A stretch of 64,000 bases of DNA, from positions 1 to 64,000 of the forward strand of contig JAEXCN010000077.1 in NCBI GenBank assembly GCA_023402175.1, read 5' to 3'. The translations under genes were made by a program, and so were the position numbers. Of this stretch, positions 17,448 to 26,271 are shown piece after piece; position 1 is the stretch's first letter; every line of letters starts with the position of its first letter. The notes under the pieces are model-generated. The model searched no databases, had not been told where the DNA came from, and worked only from the letters and a program-made list of their open reading frames with translations. The DNA is from Pseudomonadota bacterium. Its GTDB lineage: Bacteria > Myxococcota_A > Polyangia > Polyangiales > Polyangiaceae.

Positions 17448-20400
17448 TCAGACCGGGTCGCGCCGCTTCAGCATGATCAGGAGGAGGGCGAGCATGACGA
17501 TCGCCATCCCGAACAGCACCGTGGGCGGAAGCCAGAACTGCGAATACGCCGAGAAGCCCCAGGCGCCCTTGAGCGTCTCCGATCCCAGCTGCGCCACGGC
17601 GCACTGGAAGTAGCCGCCGAAGACGTAATCGGGCGGGCTGTTCAGCGACGCGTTCTGCAGGTTGATGAACCACGCCGGGTCCTTCGCGATCGCGAGGCGC
17701 TCGTGCACGATCGATCCCTCGAAGCCCCAGCGCGCCGGCATGACGTACATGCGCGGCTTCAGCATCGGGTTCGTCGTCATCGGGACCATCAGGCCGCCGA
17801 GAACGACCTGCGGGATGAGCGCGATCGGAGTGAGCGACATCGCCGCTTCCGCCGAGGTCACAGCCGTCGAGAGCAGGAGGCCGAGTGCCGTCGCGTTCAT
17901 CGCCACCGCGATGATGACGACGAGCTCCATCAAGAACGCCGTCACCCCACCGTTGAAGCCGAGGGTGAAGAAGACGATCCCGAGGAGCACCGTGCACTGG
18001 AAGATGCAGACGAGGCTCAGGATGATGTACTTCGAGAAGACGTAGTTGAAGAGCGATAGGTTGACCATTCGCTCTCGCAGGTAGATTGCGCGCTCCGTCA
18101 CGATCTCGCGCGCCGCGTTCGAGGTCCCGAACCACACGGCGGAGACGACGACGAAGAACATCGCCGCGGTGTTGTCGCTCGTCGGGAGCATGCGCCCGAG
18201 CAGGTCGGTCGAGCCCTGCGAGCTCTCGACCTTTTTCCCGAGCTCCTGGAGTGCGCCGAGGCACCAGAACGGTACAGCCTTCTGCTGGCCGGCGAAGACG
18301 AACGCGAGCATCACGCCGATGATCGGCGCCTGGAGGAACATGATCGCCGCGCCGGCGCGGTCGCGGATCTTCACCTTCCAGTAGCGGCTCATCAAGAGCC
18401 CGAGCTGCGCGAAGAGCGCGACGCTCGGGCGATGCGGGACGCCGCGCGCGGCGGGCTCGGTGCCGACGGCGCGCCGGCCCGAATACATCTGCTGGAAGAT
18501 CGGATTGCCCTGCTGCATGAACTCGCCGCGCCACTGCCTGGCAGCTTCGAGGCGGGCGGTGTTGCGCGGGATGTTCGGATCCCGCTGCTTCATCTGCTCG
18601 TGCACGCCGCGCTCGCGGATGTTCAGCATGTCGAACATGTCGCGCGGGTTGTCGACCACGCGCCCCTGCGCGGTGACGTGGTTGCGATATGGGCTGTTCG
18701 GATTCTCGATGAGAGTGCCGAAGAAGCGGTAGCTCGAAGCTCCCGTCGGGCCGTAATACGTCGGGATACCGCCGTAGCCCATGATGAACGCGAGATTGAA
18801 CTTCTCGTATTCGTCCTTCGCGGGCTGGTGGATCGTCATGATGATCGTCTTGCCCGTCTTCTTCGTGAGATCGTGCAAGAGGTTGATCAGCGCCGTCGTG
18901 TCGTCTGCGGCGAGACCGGACGTGGGCTCGTCGAGGAAGAGGATGACGGGGTCGGTGACGAGCTCGAGCGCGATGTTGACGCGCTTTCGCTGACCTCCGG
19001 AGAGGACCTTCTTCTCGGGCTTTCCGATCTGGAGGTTCTTCACCGCCTCGAGACCGAGGTCCTTCAGCGTCTGCTCGACGCGGCTGTTGATCTCCTCCTC
19101 GGAGTAGTCGTTCGGCAGGCGGAAGCGCGCCGAGTACTTCACCGCCTCGAAGACGGTGAGCTCCGGATGGACGATGTCGTCCTGCGGGACGTAGCCGATG
19201 ACGCCGCGGAGCGCGTCGTAGATGGCGTAGAGGTCCTCGCCGTTGATGCGTACCTGCCCGCTCGTCGGCGGAAGGTAACCGTTGAGGGTCATGAGGAGCG
19301 TCGTCTTGCCGGCGCCCGACGGACCCATCAGCGCGATCATGTCGCCCGGGAGAGCCTTGAACGACACGTGGTCGAGCAAGGTCTTCATCTGGGCCTTGTT
19401 GTCGCGATCGGGGACCTCGAGGAGCAGGTCCCACGCCTCGATCTCGTAGAGCGGCTTGCCCGCCCACGACGCCTGCTGATCTTCGACGACGACGTTGACC
19501 TGCTGGCCGGCGATCTGGATCACCAGCGGCATCGGGCCGATGTAGACCTTCTCGCCGTTCTGGACCGGGACGCGCTGACCGCGCACGAGGCGCTGGCCGC
19601 GCACGAACGTGCCGTTGCCGCTGCCGAGGTCTTCGAGGAAGAGCTGCCCGCCCTGATCGATGATCTGCGCGTGACGCGCGGACACCTGCGGGTGGGGGAC
19701 GACGATCTTGTTGTCCGGCGTTCGGCCGATCGAGATCGTTCCGCCCTGGAGTTGCTGGAGGTTCAGCTCTCCGATGACGGTGCGGTGTTTCCGCGGCGAG
19801 CCGCCTTGCGCCGGCGCACCGCCCTGCGGCGCACCGCCAGGCCCGGCTTGTCCCCCCGCGGGTACGTGGGATCCCTGCGGGCCTGCGCCGGCGGGCGCTC
19901 CACCCGCGAGCGCCTGCGCGATCTGACCGAGGAGCGAGACGGGCACCGGCACCGGACCGAACGCAACGACGCCGTTCGGATCGAGCGGCACCGGCTGGTT
20001 CGGCGGGATACGCTGCCCGCCGACGTAGGTGCCGCTCGTCGAGCCGGAGTCCTGGACCATCATCCGGTCCATCATCACGGTCGCGTGCGTCGAGCTGACG
20101 GCCGCGCTGCCGATGACGAGCGACGACGTCGCCGCCTCGCGTCCGACGAGGACGTGCCCCGGCGGGGCGTTCGCCTGACCGCGCGACATGATCATCATCA
20201 CGATCGCCGGGTGCGAGAGCGGGAGCGGGACCTGTCCGAGCGCAAACTGCGTCCGGAAGTCGAAGGGCACCGGCTGATTCGGAGCGACAGGGGCCCCGTT
20301 CGCGTACGAGGGCGCCGCGCCGTTGTCGATGAACGTCACGTTCGGGCCCTGCTTGACGAGCCGCGCATGATGCGGGGCGACGCCGGGTCCCTGGAGGACC

Positions 20401-20459
20401 ACGTCGTTGTCGGGGGCACTGCCAAGCGAGATCTGTTCCTTGCCGAAGCCGGGAATCAT
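17448..20459 (-). CDS. Triple-FHA ABCG-type ABC transporter (ATPase-permease fusion)
   Basis: 1003 residues. Three FHA-like domains in the first 330 residues: the third is canonical (IGRTPDNK, SARHAQI, GSGNGTFV), the second near-canonical (VGRE, SSTHATV, GSTSGTYV), the first more divergent (GSAPDNDV, APHHARL). The ABC ATPase follows (about 340-580): Walker A GPSGAGKTT, signature LSGGQRKRVNIAL, Walker B ILFLDEPTSGL. The C-terminus (about 720-1000) is an ABC-2/ABCG-type permease with several membrane helices. FHA domains bind phosphothreonine, so transport is probably gated by Ser/Thr kinases. Cargo unknown. TAGGAT ends 9 nt before the ATG. Confidence 0.9.
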   Translation of the reverse strand: MIPGFGKEQISLGSAPDNDVVLQGPGVAPHHARLVKQGPNVTFIDNGAAPSYANGAPVAPNQPVPFDFRTQFALGQVPLPLSHPAIVMMIMSRGQANAPPGHVLVGREAATSSLVIGSAAVSSTHATVMMDRMMVQDSGSTSGTYVGGQRIPPNQPVPLDPNGVVAFGPVPVPVSLLGQIAQALAGGAPAGAGPQGSHVPAGGQAGPGGAPQGGAPAQGGSPRKHRTVIGELNLQQLQGGTISIGRTPDNKIVVPHPQVSARHAQIIDQGGQLFLEDLGSGNGTFVRGQRLVRGQRVPVQNGEKVYIGPMPLVIQIAGQQVNVVVEDQQASWAGKPLYEIEAWDLLLEVPDRDNKAQMKTLLDHVSFKALPGDMIALMGPSGAGKTTLLMTLNGYLPPTSGQVRINGEDLYAIYDALRGVIGYVPQDDIVHPELTVFEAVKYSARFRLPNDYSEEEINSRVEQTLKDLGLEAVKNLQIGKPEKKVLSGGQRKRVNIALELVTDPVILFLDEPTSGLAADDTTALINLLHDLTKKTGKTIIMTIHQPAKDEYEKFNLAFIMGYGGIPTYYGPTGASSYRFFGTLIENPNSPYRNHVTAQGRVVDNPRDMFDMLNIRERGVHEQMKQRDPNIPRNTARLEAARQWRGEFMQQGNPIFQQMYSGRRAVGTEPAARGVPHRPSVALFAQLGLLMSRYWKVKIRDRAGAAIMFLQAPIIGVMLAFVFAGQQKAVPFWCLGALQELGKKVESSQGSTDLLGRMLPTSDNTAAMFFVVVSAVWFGTSNAAREIVTERAIYLRERMVNLSLFNYVFSKYIILSLVCIFQCTVLLGIVFFTLGFNGGVTAFLMELVVIIAVAMNATALGLLLSTAVTSAEAAMSLTPIALIPQVVLGGLMVPMTTNPMLKPRMYVMPARWGFEGSIVHERLAIAKDPAWFINLQNASLNSPPDYVFGGYFQCAVAQLGSETLKGAWGFSAYSQFWLPPTVLFGMAIVMLALLLIMLKRRDPV

Positions 20460-20954
20460 GGGGCCGCCATCCTAACCCGGGACGTGTTGCCGCTGCAGGC
20501 GATCTCGGCGGTTTCGGACGAGCCGCTCGTGAACGGAGCTTGCTCGACCGTTGTGGACGCGAGACGATGCTCGTCAATCTGCGCGCGCAGGCCCCTTCGT
20601 GCCGCTTCTCATCGTCGCCAAGCTCGGGCGTCGTCCGTGGACGCATGCTCCTCGGATGAGCCCGCCCCCGCCGCCACGTTGGACGGCGGTCGCAGGCATT
20701 GCTCGGTCATCGCGCAACGTCCACCCGCTCGGAGCCGCCAGCTACATGCACCATGCACGCAACCAGGCGTTGCCCGATCGACGGCCACGAATCTGTAACA
20801 TCCGAGTGGATCGTCTCCGAATCACCATCGCTGCGGGCCAGCGACCTCGGGTGGGTGTCGCTCGGAGCGCGCAGGAGCCGGAAATCTTCGGTCGAACGCG
20901 CCTCCGACCGGCGTGCCCCGCGCCGGGCACGACGCCTGCAAAGAGATGCGGTGA
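20460..20954. other. Intergenic region, nothing recognised
   Basis: 495 bp between the divergent ABC transporter and ArsB-like genes. It contains the TAGGAT element of the transporter and otherwise only short Arg-rich frames; no RNA gene or repeat was seen. Confidence 0.5.
20469..20474 (-). promoter_or_regulatory. -10-like hexamer, FHA-ABC transporter
   Basis: TAGGAT on the minus strand ends 9 nt before the ATG at 20459. Confidence 0.4.
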
Positions 20955-22196
20955 ATGGAGGCGCTGACCTACTCGACGGTGGCCGTGACGGTGGGTCTCG
21001 TCATCACCCGTCCCCGGCTCAGCCCGCGGCTTCGTCTCACCCCGTCGATGGCGGCGCTCGCTGGCGTCGCGATCCTGACGGCTCTGGGAAGCGTGCGCTT
21101 CGCGGACATCGCGTGGGCCGCGCGGACGATGTGGCGGCCGCTGCTCGGCGTCGTCTCGATCATGGTGATGACGGGCGTAGCGCGACGCATGGGCGTGCTC
21201 GAGGGCATCTCGGAGCTCGCGTTCCGCCACGCGCGCGGCTCGGCGACGCGCCTCTTCGCGCTCGTCTTCGCGTTCGGGTCGGTGACCGCCGCCGTGCTCA
21301 ACAACGACTCGGCAATTCTGCTGGTCACGCCGCTCGTCGTCGACGCTGTGCGCCGGCGCCGGCCGGAGCTCGTCATCCCCCTCGCCTTCGCCGTCTTCCT
21401 CTCGGCCGGAGTCGCGCCGTTCATCGTGTCGAACCCGATGAACATGGTCGTCGCGTCGTATTCGGGCATCGGGTTCAACGAGTATGCAGCGAAGATGGCG
21501 ATCCCGGCGCTCGCTGGCAGCATCGTCACGTTCGCCGTGATCCACCTAGCCTTCCGGCGGACGCTCGCTGCCGTCGGGACGTTCCCGGAAGAAGAGAGCG
21601 AAGGCGGTGACGTGTTTCGCGGCCGAAAGGTCGTCGCGCTCGCCGCGCTCGGCGCCGTCGTCCTCGCCTACCCCGTGGTCTCCTGGTTCGGCGGTCCGGT
21701 GTGGATCGTCGCGGCCGCGGGCGCGCTCTTGCTCCTCGCGATCGGAGCTTGGGCGAAGTGCTCGCCGAAGGAAGTCGTCGCGGAAGGCGTGCATCTCGAC
21801 ACGCTGCTCTTCCTCGTCGCCGCGCTCATCCTCTCGATCGGCCTCCGCAACGTCGGCATCGTCGATCGGCTCGCGAATGTCTATGCGGGAGCATCACCGA
21901 TGAAGATCGGGATCGTGTCCGCGCTCGGGTCGGCGGTGCTCAACAATCACCCGATGTCCCATCTCAACATGTTCGCGCTCGCAGCCGAGGAGGGCGCCGC
22001 ATCCCACGTGAACGTGCTCGCAGCGTTGATCGGCGGCGACCTCGGACCGCGGCTGTTCCCCATGGGCTCGCTCGCCGGCCTCCTCTGGCTCGAGATGCTC
22101 CGTCGCGACGGCATCGAGGTCCCGGTGCGCCGCTTCCTCGTGATCGGCGCGCTCGCGACGCTTCCGTCGCTCATCGCCTGCCTCGCGCTTCTTTAG
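20955..22196 (+). CDS. ArsB/ion-transporter-superfamily permease
   Basis: 413-residue polytopic membrane protein with the two-fold repeat typical of ArsB-like members of the ion transporter superfamily. The repeated re-entrant motifs are NNDSAILLVTPL in the first half and NNHPMSHLNMFAL in the second, followed by GGDLGPRLFPMGSLAGLLWL, closely like the ArsB GCDLGPKxTPIGSLATLLW motif. Likely an anion (arsenite/antimonite) or related efflux permease. No arsR, arsA or arsC neighbour is present, so the substrate is unproven. AAAGAG precedes the ATG by about 9 nt. Confidence 0.75.
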   Translation: MEALTYSTVAVTVGLVITRPRLSPRLRLTPSMAALAGVAILTALGSVRFADIAWAARTMWRPLLGVVSIMVMTGVARRMGVLEGISELAFRHARGSATRLFALVFAFGSVTAAVLNNDSAILLVTPLVVDAVRRRRPELVIPLAFAVFLSAGVAPFIVSNPMNMVVASYSGIGFNEYAAKMAIPALAGSIVTFAVIHLAFRRTLAAVGTFPEEESEGGDVFRGRKVVALAALGAVVLAYPVVSWFGGPVWIVAAAGALLLLAIGAWAKCSPKEVVAEGVHLDTLLFLVAALILSIGLRNVGIVDRLANVYAGASPMKIGIVSALGSAVLNNHPMSHLNMFALAAEEGAASHVNVLAALIGGDLGPRLFPMGSLAGLLWLEMLRRDGIEVPVRRFLVIGALATLPSLIACLALL

Positions 22197-22353
22197 AGGC
22201 GAGCCCATTGCTGGTGAAGGAGCACTCGCGCGAGCTGCTCGCGCACGCCCGAGAGCACTACGAGGCGCCGAAGTCGCCGGGCGAGCAGGTGACGCCTCGA
22301 GACGCGCAAGATCCCGCCGCGGAAGATCGACGTCGTCACCTTTCTTACCGAGT

Positions 22354-23244
22354 ATGCTGCGTCAGCAAACCTGGCGACAGATGAGGGATGACAATCCCGG
22401 GGGTAGCGCGTTGGATGCACGAGAGCTTGGAGGGGGTTCCCCGGGAGATGCCTTTGTCGACGCGGACACCTCACCCGCGGCCGCGCCGCCGAGCGCGCTA
22501 CTCGTCCTGGCACTCGTCGCGCTCTTCGGGCTCTTCCCGCTCGTGCAGGTCCGCGCGGCGTGGGGCGCGCTCGCCTGCATCGCGATCGCGCTGACGGTCG
22601 CAAGCGCGCGTTTGCGGGCGTGGCCGGCAACGCACCTCGGTGCGCTCTGCTCGCTCTTGCTCATCGCGCTGTCCGCGTTCGGTAGCATGAAGCTCTGGCC
22701 TGCGCCGCCAATCCTGGCGACGATGGTGTACCTGCTCGCCGCGAAGAGGGCGCGCGGGCTCGGCGAGTTTCCACGGTGGTTCGTGTGCGGCCGGCTGGAT
22801 GGCACCGTCTGGGTCCTCATCGCGGCGTCATTGGTCGTATCGTCGAGCGCGCTCATCGCGTGGTTCTCGATGGCGAAGCCGGACTACAGCGAGGTGCTCG
22901 CGCTCTTCCCAACGCTGCCGCCCCTCGCGCTCTTCGCGGGCATCGTCGTGTTCGCGATGCTCAATGCTGCGCTCGAGGAGACGATCTATCGCGGCGTGGT
23001 GATGGGGGCGCTCGACGCGTCGCTCGGCGCCGGCGTGGTTCCGGTGCTCGTGCAGGCGATCCTCTTCGGGATTCTGCACATCGGAGGCTTCCCGCGAGGA
23101 CCGATCGGGGTCGGCCTTGCGACGATCTACGGGCTCATGATGGGGGCGGTCCGACGGCGAGCGGGTGGAATGCTCGCGCCCTGGATCGCGCACGTCGGCA
23201 CGGACGTGGCGATCGGGACGATTCTGCTGACCGCAATTCACTGA
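22354..23244 (+). CDS. CPBP-family intramembrane metalloprotease
   Basis: 296-residue membrane protein with the CPBP (CAAX/bacteriocin-processing) signature: LEETIYRG near residue 211 (EExxxR), a second His motif GILHIGGFPRGP and a third His in PWIAHVGTD. These proteases act within the membrane, and several are linked to bacteriocin maturation or immunity. ATG 22354 and ATG 22381 are both possible; neither has a Shine-Dalgarno. It converges on the exporter genes, whose permease carries a second CPBP domain. Confidence 0.85.
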   Translation: MLRQQTWRQMRDDNPGGSALDARELGGGSPGDAFVDADTSPAAAPPSALLVLALVALFGLFPLVQVRAAWGALACIAIALTVASARLRAWPATHLGALCSLLLIALSAFGSMKLWPAPPILATMVYLLAAKRARGLGEFPRWFVCGRLDGTVWVLIAASLVVSSSALIAWFSMAKPDYSEVLALFPTLPPLALFAGIVVFAMLNAALEETIYRGVVMGALDASLGAGVVPVLVQAILFGILHIGGFPRGPIGVGLATIYGLMMGAVRRRAGGMLAPWIAHVGTDVAIGTILLTAIH

Positions 23245-23343
23245 AGGTAGATGCGCGCCTCCATCCGTGAGGCCGCATCGCGTCGGTGTTTCGGGCATCC
23301 TTCGGAAAGGCTTCGGACGGAACGAGCACCTCCACCGACGAGC

Positions 23344-25449
23344 TCAGCTCGCAAGCAGCACCGCGAGAGCGTTGTGCACGACGTGCGCGACGATCCCCGG
23401 ACCGAGCGCGCGCGTACGCGCGAAGAGCAGGCTCGCGACGAGCCCGAGGACGAAGACCGGCACGAACGACAGCGGCGGATGGACCGCGGCGAACGCGAAG
23501 GCGCCGATGAGCGGCGCGAGCCACCTCCGTCGCCCCGGCGAGAGCTCGTCCTCGATGCATGGGAACAACCATCCGCGGAAGAAGATCTCCTCTGCGAGCG
23601 GCGCTAGCCCGATCGCCATGGCGGCGATCGCGATGCGCGACGCACCGGACGCTTCGGGCAGCTCGACGCCGAGCCACTTCACGATGTGGAGATAGCCGAT
23701 CGCGAGCGCACCGCTGGCGAGCCCGGCGATGGCCCCCGCAGCGAGCCATGCGGGGCGCTCGGGCAGCGCGCGCATCCGCGGAGCATCGCGCCGCGCATGG
23801 GCCGTGAGCGAGACGAGGACGATCGACGAAGCCGCATACGCAATCGCGACCTTCGTTCCTTGGTCGAGCTCGCTGAGCCCGACGATGCGATCGCTCAGCA
23901 CCTGCGCGGACTGGAACGCACCGAGGACGAGGAGCGCACGCCAGATCGGTGTCTCTCGTTCGAAGTCGTCGGCGTCGTCGAGCCACCGCACACATCCGAG
24001 TCCCGACCTGCCGGCTTCACGAGCAACGAGCCCGAGCGCGGCGAGCGGGACCACCACCGACCAGGCATACGGCGCCGTCGCGACGCCCGCGAGCGGCACG
24101 AGGACGAGCACGGTCTCGATGGCGAAGCTTCCGCCGGGCCCCTTCTTGCTCCCAGCACCAACCGTGAGGAACGCGACCGACGCTGCAGCGTTCGCACCGA
24201 AGACGAGCGCGAGCAGTAGAGCGCCGATGCGCCAGGCGATCTCGAGATGGAGCGCGACGGACCACGGCGTGCCGAGGAGCGCAACGACCGGAGCAGCGAC
24301 GAGCAGCGCGTCGCGACGCAGGCGGGCGACCTTGCCGCCGAGGAGCGCCCGCGGCTCGATGGGAAGCGGCGCGAGCAGCGGCCGCGCGGCGACGTCGCGT
24401 GTCGCCATGCGTGTCGCGCGCTGCGTGACGACGACGAAGGCGCTGAATGCAGCCAGCCCACAAGCACCGCGGATCATCGAGTCCGCATGCTCGAGGGCGC
24501 CTTTCCTCGCGGTCCACGCGAACCCGAGGATCGCGAGGGTGATGATCGCCGTGTAGCTCATCATCACGAGCGCGCTCCAGCGGCCTCCGGGCTCGCGGGT
24601 GCGGAGCACGTCGTCGATCCGGTCGATGACGAGCGCATCGTTCTTCGAGCGCCTGGGACGATCCGTTGGGACGAGATCGACCTTGTCGAAACCGATGCGT
24701 TCGGCAATCGCGATCGCGGCGAGCGCGAGCCCGAGCGTGCCTGCAGTCACACCGAGGACGAGGCCGAAGCCCGGACCGCCCGAGATCGCGCGGGCGACGT
24801 ACGTCGGCCAACCTCCGACGGCGACGCCGATGCGCGGGCTCCGCGCGAGCGATGGAGCCTGGACGACGCACATGAGGAAGAGCACCTGCCCGAAGACGAG
24901 CAAGTACGACCGCGCACGCGCGATCGTCATCGCGGGGAACACGACCCGCGCCATGCGCATCAGCGCTTCGCCGGTGAACACGCCTGCAGTCGAGATCGCA
25001 ATGGCGACAGCGAGCGCGCGCCCCCGCGTGTGCGGATATACGCCGACGAGCGCCGACGCACCGAGCGCATAGACGAACAACCGTTCGAGGAGCCCCACGG
25101 CGAGGCGACTCTCCTCGCGTAGAGGCAGCGTGTCGAGGAAGCTCACCTCGAGCGGGCTCGGCTCGCCGCGCAGCATCGGGCCGCGCGTGAGCGCGCTCCA
25201 CATCACCGAAAGGCCCATCGCCCCGACGACGATCCACGCACCGCCGCGGAGGCGCTGCTCGGGATCGTCGAGCCCCGAGACGAGTCGCCCAACGGCATAA
25301 CCCCAGGCGCTCATCATCGCGAGGTACGCGATCCGGAACAGGCCTGCCGAAACGCGCCGGCCCTTGTCGCGTCGCAAGCGGTCCGGCAGCGATGCGCGCG
25401 CCCAGTGACGGAAGAGCACGAGCGCGAGCGCCGCCGTCTCGCGGATCAT
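23344..25449 (-). CDS. ABC-2-type permease fused to a C-terminal CPBP protease
   Basis: 701 residues. Residues about 1-500 form a polytopic permease resembling the membrane half of ABC exporters, with more than ten hydrophobic helices. The last 170 residues are a full CPBP protease: LAEEIFFRG near residue 617, then AAVHPPLSF and GIVAHVVHNAL as the other two conserved His motifs. Permease and protease in one chain suggest that a peptide or lipoprotein cargo is cleaved while exported. The start (ATG 25449) overlaps the end of the ATPase gene. Confidence 0.8.
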   Translation of the reverse strand: MIRETAALALVLFRHWARASLPDRLRRDKGRRVSAGLFRIAYLAMMSAWGYAVGRLVSGLDDPEQRLRGGAWIVVGAMGLSVMWSALTRGPMLRGEPSPLEVSFLDTLPLREESRLAVGLLERLFVYALGASALVGVYPHTRGRALAVAIAISTAGVFTGEALMRMARVVFPAMTIARARSYLLVFGQVLFLMCVVQAPSLARSPRIGVAVGGWPTYVARAISGGPGFGLVLGVTAGTLGLALAAIAIAERIGFDKVDLVPTDRPRRSKNDALVIDRIDDVLRTREPGGRWSALVMMSYTAIITLAILGFAWTARKGALEHADSMIRGACGLAAFSAFVVVTQRATRMATRDVAARPLLAPLPIEPRALLGGKVARLRRDALLVAAPVVALLGTPWSVALHLEIAWRIGALLLALVFGANAAASVAFLTVGAGSKKGPGGSFAIETVLVLVPLAGVATAPYAWSVVVPLAALGLVAREAGRSGLGCVRWLDDADDFERETPIWRALLVLGAFQSAQVLSDRIVGLSELDQGTKVAIAYAASSIVLVSLTAHARRDAPRMRALPERPAWLAAGAIAGLASGALAIGYLHIVKWLGVELPEASGASRIAIAAMAIGLAPLAEEIFFRGWLFPCIEDELSPGRRRWLAPLIGAFAFAAVHPPLSFVPVFVLGLVASLLFARTRALGPGIVAHVVHNALAVLLAS

Positions 25450-26177
25450 CGGACGAGGGCCATGAACGCGTCCTCGAGCGAGGCGTTCTCGCCGACGCCG
25501 GCTTGCGCGCGAATGCTGGCCGGACTGCCTTCGGCGACGAGACGCCCACGATGCAGGACGAGCACGCGGTCACAGAGGATGTTCGCCATGTCGAGTAGGT
25601 GCGTCGAGACGACGACCGCCGCACCCCCGCGCGCCCGCTCGCGCAGGAGCTGCCTCACGCGCGCCGCCGTCGGCGGGTCGAGGCCGTTCGTCGGCTCGTC
25701 GAGCAGGAGGAGCGCCGGCTCGTGCACGAGCGCGAGCAACAGGGCGAGCTTCTTCTTGGTGCCGTGCGAGTAGGTCGACGTCGGCGCGTCGAGCGCACCT
25801 CCGAGCTCGAGCGCGTCGACCAGGTACGGCAGATGCGCGCGTGCTGCCGGAGATGCGCCGCGTACGTTCAGGACGAAGTCGATCGTCTCGTTGCCCGTCA
25901 AGAAGTCGTAGAACGCGGGCTCGTCGGGCGAATAGCCGAGCCGCTCTTTGACCGCGCGTGCGTCCCTCGTGCAATCGAGATGACCGACACGCGCCGAGCC
26001 GCGCGTCGGGCGAAGGAGGCCGAGCACGAGCTTCATCGTCGTCGTCTTGCCGGCGCCGTTCGGCCCGAGCAGGCCGACGACCTCGGACGCCGCAACGCTG
26101 CACGACAGCTCCGCGAGCGCCGTGGACGCGCCGAAATCCTTGCCCAGTCGATCGAGCACGAGGACGGGATCGCTCAA
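25446..26177 (-). CDS. ABC transporter ATPase
   Basis: 243 residues from a TTG start at 26177. Walker A GPNGAGKTTT (38-47), a divergent signature YSHGTKKK in place of LSGGQ, Walker B LLLLDEPTNGLD and the H-loop STH. It powers the permease-protease encoded by the overlapping downstream gene. The open frame extends 93 codons further, but that part is Arg/Ser-rich and overlaps the neighbouring lipoprotein gene. TTG 26177 is chosen because TACACT ends 8 nt before it and the ABC domain starts there. Confidence 0.85.
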   Translation of the reverse strand: MSDPVLVLDRLGKDFGASTALAELSCSVAASEVVGLLGPNGAGKTTTMKLVLGLLRPTRGSARVGHLDCTRDARAVKERLGYSPDEPAFYDFLTGNETIDFVLNVRGASPAARAHLPYLVDALELGGALDAPTSTYSHGTKKKLALLLALVHEPALLLLDEPTNGLDPPTAARVRQLLRERARGGAAVVVSTHLLDMANILCDRVLVLHRGRLVAEGSPASIRAQAGVGENASLEDAFMALVR

Positions 26178-26185
26178 CGAACGGC

Positions 26186-26191
26186 AGTGTA
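26186..26191 (-). promoter_or_regulatory. -10-like hexamer, ABC/CPBP operon
   Basis: TACACT on the minus strand ends 8 nt before the TTG start at 26177. Confidence 0.35.
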
Positions 26192-26271
26192 ATCGAAGCG
26201 CGAGGCGCCGGCGCGAGCGCAGCGGAGGGTAGGCTCGACCTTCGCTGCGACTTCGCGTCGAGGTCCCGCCC

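Noticed and set aside
17311..20646. 1111-codon minus-strand frame overlapping the FHA-ABC transporter
   Set aside because: Arg/Pro/Gly-rich shadow of the transporter in another phase; the 17448-20459 frame has all ABC and FHA motifs.
18432..20798. 788-codon plus-strand frame
   Set aside because: Antisense to the transporter; no recognisable motif.
20955..22196. Arsenic resistance operon
   Set aside because: Only the ArsB-like permease is present; without arsR, arsA or arsC neighbours an operon call is not justified.
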